Notes under the pieces: model-generated
What the model saw: only the letters and a program-made list of their open reading frames with translations
Database searches by the model: none
Told to the model about the DNA's origin: nothing
Shown here: positions 6,844 through 12,886 of the stretch, piece by piece
Layout of the letters: each line of letters starts with the position of its first letter
Numbering within the stretch: position 1 is the first letter of the stretch
Program-made: the position numbers and the translations under genes
Source: CAMEON01 sp045643785
Lineage (GTDB): Bacteria; Bacillota; Clostridia; Oscillospirales; CAG-272
Direction of reading: 5' to 3'
NCBI GenBank assembly: GCA_045643785.1
Contig: JAZRFR010000176.1
Span: 1 to 14,075 of the forward strand
Length of the DNA stretch: 14,075 nucleotides

Positions 6844-7739
6844 TTTTTCGTCACCTCCATGAACAGGGATTCCAGTGTAGGCTCCGCCCGCTCCATTTTC
6901 AAAAGAGGGATTCGCCTGTCCGTCACGAAGCGCAATACGTCAAACACACTGCGCTCGCTCTCGCGAAACATCAGCTGATTGTCCCCCGTCTGTTTCATAT
7001 CGGGGAAGGCCTGCTGCAGCAAGAGCATATCCCCATGATTTTCGGTTTCCAACAGGTATTCTTCCTTGCTGAATTTCGTCTTAATATCCGACAACTTGCC
7101 CTGCATGCTCACCACGCCGTTATCCAGAAAGGCTACGTCGGTGCAGATGCGCTCCACATCCGACAGGATATGGGTGGAGAACAGGATCGTGGTCTGATCG
7201 CGGGCAGCCAGAAGAATATCCAAAATCTCCTTTCGTCCCACGGGATCGAGGGCAGAGGTAGGTTCGTCACAAATGAGCAGCTTGGGGCGGTTCAGGAGCG
7301 CCTGGGCGATGCCGAGACGCTGCTTCATGCCACGGGAGAAGCCCTTGATACGGTGGGTCTCCCCGCCGAGGCCAACCAGATCCAGCAGTTCCTTGCACCG
7401 TGTTTGGTTCTCGGATCTGCCCAGTCCGCTGATCTCCCCGCAAAAGCGAAGGTATTCCGCCGCCGTCATGAAAGAGTAGAACTCGGGCACGTCGGGCAGA
7501 TAGCCGATATGGCGGTTCGTGGCGGTCTGTCCGTAGACAGCCCTTTCACCGTTTACGAAAATCTCGCCGGCATCTGCCTTCAACAGTCCCAGAACAGTCT
7601 TCATAGTGGTGGTCTTGCCCGCTCCGTTCTTGCCGATGAAACCGAAGATACTGTGTTCGGGCACGACCAAATCCAATCCGCGCAAAACCTCCTTATCACC
7701 GAACCGCTTTTGCAGACCGGTGATCTTCAGCATATCCAT
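6840..7739 (-). CDS. ABC transporter ATP-binding protein (YxlF-like)
   Basis: This 299-aa ATPase has Walker A GKNGAGKT (36-43), Q-loop region around residues 78-86 (IGYLPDVPE), signature FSRGM (134-138, a variant of LSGGQ common in ABC-2 exporters), Walker B LLICDEP (154-160), D-loop SALD and H-loop His190. A C-terminal accessory region of about 85 residues is as usual for CcmA-like exporter ATPases. The start is ATG 7739, sharing one base with the upstream stop (TGATG) and preceded by AAGGAGG. A longer in-frame reading to 7817 lies inside the PLDc_N gene and is rejected. It pairs with the permease encoded directly downstream. Confidence 0.92.
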   Translation of the reverse strand: MDMLKITGLQKRFGDKEVLRGLDLVVPEHSIFGFIGKNGAGKTTTMKTVLGLLKADAGEIFVNGERAVYGQTATNRHIGYLPDVPEFYSFMTAAEYLRFCGEISGLGRSENQTRCKELLDLVGLGGETHRIKGFSRGMKQRLGIAQALLNRPKLLICDEPTSALDPVGRKEILDILLAARDQTTILFSTHILSDVERICTDVAFLDNGVVSMQGKLSDIKTKFSKEEYLLETENHGDMLLLQQAFPDMKQTGDNQLMFRESERSVFDVLRFVTDRRIPLLKMERAEPTLESLFMEVTKK

Positions 7740-7942
7740 CACGCGTCCTCCTTGCCAAGCAGGAAGTACAGAATGGGTCCGACAAAGTTCATGAACACAA
7801 TGGTGATAACCAGCCATAACGCGCGATTGCCCCGCTTATAGGTCTTATGGGTCAGAATATGGTACAGGGTATACCCCAGCAGGGCGAATTCTGCCACCAC
7901 AAGGGGAATCAGAAAGGGCAGAACTTCCATCAGATCAGGCAT
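7739..7942 (-). CDS. Small PLDc_N-type membrane protein (YxlE-like)
   Basis: This 67-aa protein has two membrane helices, about residues 8-30 and 42-62, joined by the basic loop THKTYKRGNRALW. The pattern and the NFVGPILYFLLG end fit the PLDc_N family (the N-terminal membrane part of cardiolipin synthases, also found as stand-alone small proteins). In Bacillus, YxlE of this family is encoded just before the YxlF ATPase and YxlG permease, the same order as here; there it acts with the anti-sigma-Y system. ATG 7942 has AAGGAGG nine bases upstream and lies 8 nt inside the end of the regulator gene. Likely a regulatory or accessory subunit of the transporter; this is inferred from context. Confidence 0.85.
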   Translation of the reverse strand: MPDLMEVLPFLIPLVVAEFALLGYTLYHILTHKTYKRGNRALWLVITIVFMNFVGPILYFLLGKEDA

Positions 7943-8702
7943 TGTTTTTGTCCTCCTTACGAGTTGGTTCGGAATAAACCTCCACGCACAGGCCCTTACG
8001 GCCGCAGGTGGGGCAGGTCAGACGGCGCATTCTGGGGGTGTGATACGCCCAAAACATTTCCTTGAATGTGGGTTTGAATACCGTATGACACGCAGGACAA
8101 ATGTAGGCGACCCGCTTATAGTAGTAGATCGAGACCAGAATGCCCCACGGAATGCCCACGGCGGCCCAGATGGCGAGCGTCCACCACAGCCCCTGCGTAA
8201 TACCGAGAACGATGGCTACGATCTCCAATGCCGTCACGGGAATGCCCGTCAGCACCATCGTCCACCGCATCTTCGTGAGTTGATTCTTTTGCTTCATAAT
8301 GTGCGCTATATCACCAATGGATTCAACCGAGAAATCGTCGATCTCCTTCAGCTCCCGCTTGATACCCTCCAACAGTTCCAGTTTGTTCTGTCGCTCGGCC
8401 AGCTCCTCCCGCAGAGTCTTTTCCTGCTCCTCCAAAAGGATCGAAATGATGCTCTCGGGCTGTTCTTCGGCGAACAGAGCGGATATGCTGTTAATGGGCA
8501 GCCCCACTTCACGAAGAAAGCAGATGATATGCATCCGCTTTACGTCGTCCTCGGAGTAAAGGCGGCGGCCACCCTCGGACAGGGTACTGGGAATCAGGAT
8601 ACCCCGGTCGTCGTAATACTGCACCGTGCGCACCGACACACCACAGAGCTTGGCAATTTCTCCCGTTGTGTACAAATTTGAACTCTCGTTCGTTTGTGAC
8701 AT
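7935..8702 (-). CDS. Membrane-anchored MerR-family regulator with C-terminal zinc-ribbon-like domain
   Basis: This 255-aa protein starts with a MerR winged-helix DNA-binding domain: YTTGEIAKLCGVSVRTVQYYD at residues 11-31 and the wing GGRRLYS at 44-50. A coiled coil follows at about 85-125. Two hydrophobic helices are at about 148-168 and 172-193. The tail carries CPAC (202-205) and CPTC (230-233), which together look like a zinc ribbon. Normal MerR effector domains are absent, so the signal is unknown, possibly membrane stress or transporter state. ATG 8702 is preceded by AAGGAGG eight bases upstream; the in-frame GTG at 8711 lies in that ribosome site and is not used. It heads the operon, overlapping the next gene by 8 nt, and probably regulates its own promoter. 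Confidence 0.88.
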   Translation of the reverse strand: MSQTNESSNLYTTGEIAKLCGVSVRTVQYYDDRGILIPSTLSEGGRRLYSEDDVKRMHIICFLREVGLPINSISALFAEEQPESIISILLEEQEKTLREELAERQNKLELLEGIKRELKEIDDFSVESIGDIAHIMKQKNQLTKMRWTMVLTGIPVTALEIVAIVLGITQGLWWTLAIWAAVGIPWGILVSIYYYKRVAYICPACHTVFKPTFKEMFWAYHTPRMRRLTCPTCGRKGLCVEVYSEPTRKEDKNNA

Positions 8703-8725
8703 AGCTTTCACCTCCTTACACCGCT

Positions 8726-8756
8726 ATTATACAACATCACGCGGCGTTATGAGCAA
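8726..8756 (-). promoter_or_regulatory. MerR-type promoter with 19-bp spacer
   Basis: On the minus strand, TTGCTC (8756-8751) and TATAAT (8731-8726) are separated by 19 bp, longer than the 17 bp usual for sigma-A and typical of MerR-activated promoters. The spacer contains an imperfect dyad with outer AAC/GTT arms around a CG centre. It lies 24 nt upstream of the regulator's ATG and should drive the six-gene operon, probably under autocontrol. The -35 is a weak match (TTG only), so the call rests mainly on the -10, the spacing and the position. Confidence 0.65.
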
Positions 8757-8814
8757 TACCTCACGCAGGAGGATTTTTTCTAAATATCAAATTTTTTCGT
8801 CAGTTTATCCGCTT

Positions 8815-10068
8815 TCAGAGTGGGTAACGCTCGCGAAGCACCGCAAAGGCCTCGTCGGCGATCTCAACGGTCTCGCGGATGTCCTCGTCGGACAGGGCGG
8901 CGTTGATGAAGTGGTTGTGGTGGTTGGTGAAGAACACGCCGCGTTTGACGCACTCGGCGATCCACTCCTGATGGAGCTTGAGAGACGGATCATCGGCCAG
9001 GCGGAGATAGAACAGGGAGGGCACGCCCGTCACACGGAGATCGAAGCCGTATTTGGTAGCCGTGGCCGTGAGCCCGTCGGCGAGCTTGGTTCCCTTTGCG
9101 ATGAGGAGGCGTGGAAGATCCAGCTTCTTCATCTTCTCGATGCAGGCGATACCTGCGGCGAAGGGGACGGCGGACATCCAGTAGGAGCCGGTGTAGGACA
9201 TGGAGGAAACGGTATTCTTGAGGAAGTCCTTACCGCAAAGAGCCGAGACGTTGTAGCCGTTAGCCAGCGCCTTGCAGAAGCAGATGAGGTCAGCCTCAAA
9301 GCCAAAGTAGTGATCCGAGCCCGCCAGATCCAGGCGGAAGCCCGCGCGGACATCGTCCACGATGAGGACGGTGTCGGTATCGGTGCAGAGCTTACGCACC
9401 TTCTGCCAGAAGCCCTCGGCGGGGAGCTGGTTGTCCATGAAGTTGCCGTGCATGTAGGGCTGGGCGATCACCGCCGCGATCTCTCCCTTGTAGGTGTCGA
9501 AGATCTCGGAGAGCTGCTCGAAGTTGTTCCACTCGCAGTAAAGATTATGCATGACGTCCTCTTCGATGACGCCCGCGTAGTCGATCTTCTGGGTCCAGGG
9601 CGCAACGCCGTGGTAGTAGCCCTTGAAGAACACGATCTTCTTTCTGTGGGTGTAGGCGCGGGCGGTCATGACGGCCAGGGTGGTGGTATCACCGCCGTTC
9701 TTGGCGAAGAACGCCCAATCAGCGCAGGCCACCGTATCCACCAGGAGATCGGCAAAGTCGATCATGACGGTGTTCGGGAGGGTGGTGCAGTCGGAGATGG
9801 CGCGCTGACGGGCAGCGGCGGCGTCCACGTCGGGATCGTGGTAGCCCAGGACGTTGGGGCCGTAGGCGCACATGTAGTCGATAAAGCGGTTGCCGTCCAG
9901 ATCCCAGAGGTAGGTACCCTGAGCTTTAGAAGAATACAGAGGAAATGCCTCTACGGGGACGTAGCAGCCCTCGGCAGGGCCCTGATGGCCGTAGATACCC
10001 GAGGGGATGACCTTGACGGCGCGGGCAAAGGCCTCGCGGGATTTGGTATAATCGTTGATCTTATGCAT
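8815..10068 (-). CDS. Class III PLP-dependent aminotransferase (glutamate-1-semialdehyde aminomutase-like)
   Basis: This 417-aa protein has the fold-type I class III layout. GTYLWDLDGNRFIDY (51-65) is the conserved N-terminal substrate region, NGGDTTTLAV (124-133) the phosphate-binding region in place of NSGTEA, and VDDVRAGFR (237-245) holds Asp238, which should contact the PLP ring nitrogen. Lys266 in FCKALANGY is the likely Schiff-base lysine. It resembles HemL and sugar or amino-acid aminotransferases related to it. The altered motifs (NGGDTT, DDV for DEV) and the absence of haem genes make tetrapyrrole synthesis unlikely. ATG 10068 has AAAGGAGG upstream. It is the last gene of a three-gene operon, 18 nt after the SCP2-like gene. 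Substrate unknown. Confidence 0.88.
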   Translation of the reverse strand: MHKINDYTKSREAFARAVKVIPSGIYGHQGPAEGCYVPVEAFPLYSSKAQGTYLWDLDGNRFIDYMCAYGPNVLGYHDPDVDAAAARQRAISDCTTLPNTVMIDFADLLVDTVACADWAFFAKNGGDTTTLAVMTARAYTHRKKIVFFKGYYHGVAPWTQKIDYAGVIEEDVMHNLYCEWNNFEQLSEIFDTYKGEIAAVIAQPYMHGNFMDNQLPAEGFWQKVRKLCTDTDTVLIVDDVRAGFRLDLAGSDHYFGFEADLICFCKALANGYNVSALCGKDFLKNTVSSMSYTGSYWMSAVPFAAGIACIEKMKKLDLPRLLIAKGTKLADGLTATATKYGFDLRVTGVPSLFYLRLADDPSLKLHQEWIAECVKRGVFFTNHHNHFINAALSDEDIRETVEIADEAFAVLRERYPL

Positions 10069-10086
10069 ACTGGTTTCCTCCTTTAC

Positions 10087-10845
10087 TTACGCCAGATAGA
10101 TGGCAACGCGGTCAAGAATGCGGTTGACGTTATCCACCTGGGAGATCATACCGCTGATGCGGACTTGTCCCATACCTACGGCGGCAATGGCATTGATACG
10201 GCCGTCAAACAGGTCACGGGCGGTGGTGAGGCTGTCGAACACCATTTGCGAGGTAACGTCATCGCAGTTCGGCGTGGGGTTGAACATAAGGCGATGATCC
10301 TTCGCGTGGATAGCCACGGCAAGGTCATCTCCGATACCCAGCTTGATCTTACCGTCCACGATATTGGAGGCCGAGAACTGACCCACCTTGTCGTGATTGC
10401 CGATCTGGACGATGGCGCGGCCGATGACGTAGAGCATGAGGGTGGTGGAGCGCTCAAAGAAAACGGGATCCGCCAGCTTTTCAGGCTCGGGACGCAGGTA
10501 GGCGGAAAGAATATCCGTCAGCTTGGTGAACGCGCCCAGAAGAAATCCGATATGATGGAACCCGCTGACGGGAACGGGGCTTCCCTTGCCGTCGATCATG
10601 GCGTTGAATTTTTCGGCCGAGGGGAACCAGAGCTTGATGGAGCAGCCCTTGGTGCCCTTGACCATCTCGGCCTCGCCGTTCTTGAAGATCAGGGTAGCCT
10701 TGGGGCCGTTCTTGACCGAAAAGCCGACCTTGAGGTTCTTCCCTGCCACCAGCGCGGCGGCCTCGGGATCGAGCTTGAGCAAATGGGGGATAGCGCCCAA
10801 AACGGCAAAGAGATTGCAGCGGGCGAGTACGGTGGTATCTTTCAT
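10087..10845 (-). CDS. Hypothetical protein with SCP2-like lipid-binding fold, possibly duplicated
   Basis: This 252-aa soluble protein has no close family that I recognise. The segment from about residue 37 to 113 (GPKATLIFKNGEAEM, then a loop, then VPVSGFHHIGFLLG) alternates as SCP2 sterol-carrier domains do: strands, then GxxxxxG and a helix ending in a leucine-rich pocket. Residues about 157-248 (DGKIKLGIGDDLAVAI, then GQVRISGMISQVDNVNRIL) repeat the plan and end with the SCP2-like G-x-I-x-G-x-x-x-x-x-x-x-x-L helix. The best reading is two SCP2-like halves that bind a hydrophobic ligand; this is inference from pattern only. ATG 10845 has AAAGGAG upstream. It sits between a beta-propeller sugar-enzyme gene and an aminotransferase gene in one operon. 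Confidence 0.6.
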   Translation of the reverse strand: MKDTTVLARCNLFAVLGAIPHLLKLDPEAAALVAGKNLKVGFSVKNGPKATLIFKNGEAEMVKGTKGCSIKLWFPSAEKFNAMIDGKGSPVPVSGFHHIGFLLGAFTKLTDILSAYLRPEPEKLADPVFFERSTTLMLYVIGRAIVQIGNHDKVGQFSASNIVDGKIKLGIGDDLAVAIHAKDHRLMFNPTPNCDDVTSQMVFDSLTTARDLFDGRINAIAAVGMGQVRISGMISQVDNVNRILDRVAIYLA

Positions 10846-10884
10846 GGGGTAACTCCTTTCAGTTTATGTGATTCCGATAATTTC

Positions 10885-12033
10885 TTATTCCAATCGGTCT
10901 CCGACGGTAACGGTGCCGTCGTGATTCCAAGTCAGCTTGAAGATCTCCAGGTATTGCTCGCATCCGGGCTCACGCTGAGCGCAGGAAATATACCAATTCC
11001 CCTTGAAGGAGAAGACCTCGGCGCAGGAGGGGACGTTGGCGGGGCAGGCAGGCGGATCGCCCTTCTTTTCCAGAAGCATACCCAAGCTCTGCCAGCCGTC
11101 CACGGGGTTGTCGGATACGGCGTAAGCCGTTCCGTAGCCACAGTTGGTGTAGAACAGATAGTAGCGACCGTCCCGTTTCAGAACGAAGGGAGATTCCAGG
11201 GTAATGTCGCAGATGTCAAAGTGGTAGGCTCCGCGATCCTGCCAGTTCACCATGTCGGTGGAGGAGGCGATACCTAAGGCTGTTTCAAACCCGCCGTCGG
11301 CCTTCTTGCGGGAGGTGCAGTAGTACATGTAGGCGGTGCCGTCGTCATCCACAAAGACCATGGAATCGCGGCAATCCGACCAGCGGTCTTCTCTCCACTC
11401 TGTCCAGTCTCCGGGCAAAACCACGGGATTTTTGGGATGCTTTTTCCACGTGTACAGATCGTCGGAGGTGGCCAGGCAGATGGTTTGGGCGATATGGATA
11501 TTGACGCCCGTATAGTACATGTAGTATCGGCCGTCTCGCTCGGTCACACCGGGCGACCACACTTGGTAGTCATCGGGTGCGCCCGCATCGGCGGTGAGGC
11601 AGGGCGGATAGATATCCCAATGGATGAGATCCTCCGTCACGGCATGTCCAACGGTATCCACGAAGCGGCCGTCCCACTCAAAGCCGATGTAGCCGCGGTT
11701 GTAGAACAGGTGCATCTTCCCGTCCTTCTCCACGAAGGTATGGTCAATGAGGGACATACCCGGCTCGGTGAACATCCCCTTGAGGGGGTATTCCCCCCGC
11801 GCAAGCGCGTGAGCGTACTTCTCGGCGCGTCCCATGAGATTCTCAACGGTATGTCCCACGGCGCCGCCAAAGCGGCCGCCCGCATAAGCGCCGGAGTTGA
11901 CGGTCTCGGCACGGTTGATGAGCTCGTCGATGATGGCAACGGTCTTGACGGTTTCAAAATCGGTCTTCATACGGTAGGGCGCAATGAGCAATCGCACCGC
12001 GCTGTACCGACGGTAAAAGGGTGTGATATTCAT
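10885..12033 (-). CDS. Five-bladed beta-propeller glycosidase-like protein (GH43/GH32 clan-like)
   Basis: This 382-aa protein has no signal peptide and is probably cytosolic. Repeated blade motifs are visible: DGKMHLFYNRG (104-114), RDGRYYMYYTGV (166-177), DDGTAYMYYCTSR (230-242), RDGRYYLFYTNCG (287-299) and FKGNWYISCAQ (343-353). They resemble the five-bladed propellers of GH43, GH32, GH68 and GH130. Candidate catalytic acids in the expected order are Asp97 (SLIDHTF), Asp223 (DCRDSMVF) and Glu280 (LESPFV). A helical N-terminal region of about 85 residues precedes the propeller. The start is ATG 12033 with AGAAAGG upstream; Met22 is a possible alternative start. First gene of a three-gene operon behind a strong promoter. 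Family and substrate cannot be fixed from sequence alone. Confidence 0.75.
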   Translation of the reverse strand: MNITPFYRRYSAVRLLIAPYRMKTDFETVKTVAIIDELINRAETVNSGAYAGGRFGGAVGHTVENLMGRAEKYAHALARGEYPLKGMFTEPGMSLIDHTFVEKDGKMHLFYNRGYIGFEWDGRFVDTVGHAVTEDLIHWDIYPPCLTADAGAPDDYQVWSPGVTERDGRYYMYYTGVNIHIAQTICLATSDDLYTWKKHPKNPVVLPGDWTEWREDRWSDCRDSMVFVDDDGTAYMYYCTSRKKADGGFETALGIASSTDMVNWQDRGAYHFDICDITLESPFVLKRDGRYYLFYTNCGYGTAYAVSDNPVDGWQSLGMLLEKKGDPPACPANVPSCAEVFSFKGNWYISCAQREPGCEQYLEIFKLTWNHDGTVTVGDRLE

Positions 12034-12064
12034 AAGAATGCCTTTCTACATGTTTTCCACTTTC

Positions 12065-12093
12065 ATTATAGCATAATTCCGGATTCATGTAAA
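12065..12093 (-). promoter_or_regulatory. Sigma-A promoter of the propeller/SCP2/aminotransferase operon
   Basis: On the minus strand, TTTACA (12093-12088) and TATAAT (12070-12065) are separated by exactly 17 bp. The predicted start is near 12058, giving a leader of about 25 nt before ATG 12033. I see no terminator between the upstream regulator gene and this promoter, so some read-through is possible. Confidence 0.85.
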
Positions 12094-12126
12094 GGGATTT
12101 CAACGAAAGCAAACGAAAAAATTCGC

Positions 12127-12786
12127 TCAGAGCAACACAAAACGGTTTTTCTCTGCCCTAAGCACCCCTTCCCGTCGGAGCTTGCCGATCTCGGCGGAGA
12201 GGCCGCTGCGGTCTACCTCCAGGTAATCCGCCAGCTCCTGGCGGTCGTAGGGGATGGTAATGGTATTGCTTCCCTGCTCCTTGGCCTCCATGAACAGGTA
12301 GGTCATCAGTTTATCCCGTGTGGTGCGCCCCGCCAGTATCTCCAGCTTGCGGTGGAACAGAAGATTCTTGGCGGCGGTCTGCTTCATGAGATTGAAAATG
12401 ATCCTGTGATGGAAGGAGCAAGCGTTACAGCAGGGCATGGTGATGCGGTGAATGTCGATCATGAGGATCTCGGTGTTTTCCGAAGCGATCACATCCACGG
12501 GGAGAGCGTCCACCTCGGCGCAGGCGAAGGTCTCACCGAACAGACGGGGCGCGGTAACGGTAGCGACGATACTGCGGTTTCCGTAATAATCGGTGCGGGT
12601 GATGCGTACCTCCCCCGTCAAGACTACGCCCAGATGGGTGGGACGGTCGCCCTCGCGGAACACGGTTTCCCCACGGGCGTAGCTTTTGACAGTCCCGCCG
12701 AGACAAGTCAAAAGGGACAGAAGCTGTTCGGGGTCAATGGCGGCAAACAGGGGAGATTTTTGGAGAATGGGCAAATATTTTTTCAT
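12127..12786 (-). CDS. Crp/Fnr-family transcriptional regulator
   Basis: This 219-aa protein has an N-terminal cyclic-nucleotide-binding-like beta barrel (about 15-115). It includes YARGETVFREGDRPTHLGVV (36-55) and RLFGETFAC (81-89). A long dimer helix (about 125-155) comes next, then a C-terminal winged helix: IPYDRQELADYLEVDRSGLS (178-197) contains the recognition helix. A Cys-rich patch CCNAC (119-123) followed by HH lies at the start of the dimer helix and could sense redox state or metal. The N-terminal FNR cluster cysteines are absent. ATG 12786 (MKKYLPILQKSPLF) has CGGAG upstream; the longer reading to 12987 crosses the promoter region and the ferredoxin gene and is rejected. It is divergent from a ferredoxin gene and probably controls it. 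Confidence 0.9.
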   Translation of the reverse strand: MKKYLPILQKSPLFAAIDPEQLLSLLTCLGGTVKSYARGETVFREGDRPTHLGVVLTGEVRITRTDYYGNRSIVATVTAPRLFGETFACAEVDALPVDVIASENTEILMIDIHRITMPCCNACSFHHRIIFNLMKQTAAKNLLFHRKLEILAGRTTRDKLMTYLFMEAKEQGSNTITIPYDRQELADYLEVDRSGLSAEIGKLRREGVLRAEKNRFVLL

Positions 12787-12799
12787 AAAAACTCCGTTT

Positions 12800-12815
12800 T
12801 GTTGAAAATTCAACA
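12800..12815. promoter_or_regulatory. Putative Crp/Fnr-type operator (16-nt near-palindrome)
   Basis: TGTTGAAAATTCAACA is symmetric at 14 of 16 positions, failing only at the two central bases. The layout TGTTG-N6-CAACA has the half-site spacing of Crp/Fnr sites (compare TGTGA-N6-TCACA). It is centred at about -41.5 relative to the predicted ferredoxin start and at about +9 to +24 relative to the regulator's own start. This fits class II activation in one direction and autorepression in the other. Confidence 0.65.
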
Positions 12816-12829
12816 GACTTTCTGCTCTT

Positions 12830-12858
12830 ATTATAGTATAATGGAGCCACAAAGTCAA
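12830..12858 (-). promoter_or_regulatory. Sigma-A promoter of the Crp/Fnr-type gene
   Basis: On the minus strand, TTGACT (12858-12853) and TATAAT (12835-12830) are separated by 17 bp, a near-consensus promoter. The predicted start is near 12823, about 37 nt before the ATG. Its -10 is back to back with the -10 of the opposite promoter in ATTATAGTATAAT. Confidence 0.88.
12837..12842 (+). promoter_or_regulatory. -10 element of the divergent ferredoxin promoter
   Basis: A consensus TATAAT on the + strand lies 44 nt before the ferredoxin ATG. No good -35 is found at 16-18 bp; the 17-bp position reads CAGACT. Transcription would start near 12849. A promoter with a perfect -10 but poor -35 next to an activator-type palindrome suggests dependence on an activator. 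Confidence 0.65.
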
Positions 12859-12886
12859 GAACAATTTCAATTTTGGAGGAAAATAT

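Noticed and set aside
8735..8814. Possible terminator after the aminotransferase gene
   Set aside because: The stretch is AT-rich with long T and A runs but has no GC stem; CCTC/GAGG arms near 8760-8773 give only 4 pairs. Read-through into the MerR operon remains possible.
8815..10068. Glutamate-1-semialdehyde aminomutase (hemL)
   Set aside because: The overall fold fits, but key motifs differ (NGGDTT, VDDV) and no haem biosynthesis genes are nearby, so the specific name is withheld.
8626..11277. Open frame of 883 codons on the + strand
   Set aside because: It runs antisense across the aminotransferase and SCP2-like genes and parts of the propeller and regulator genes. The translation is Gly/Val/His/Glu-rich low-complexity text typical of the reverse complement of GC-biased genes; no domain or ribosome site is seen.
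12099..12104. Single GTTGAA half-site upstream of the propeller operon -35
   Set aside because: It resembles one arm of the operator at 12800-12815 but has no second arm at the right spacing, so control of this operon by the Crp/Fnr-type protein is not supported.
12105..12126. Possible terminator after the Crp/Fnr-type gene
   Set aside because: Only a 4-bp CGAA/TTCG hairpin is visible, too weak for a terminator.
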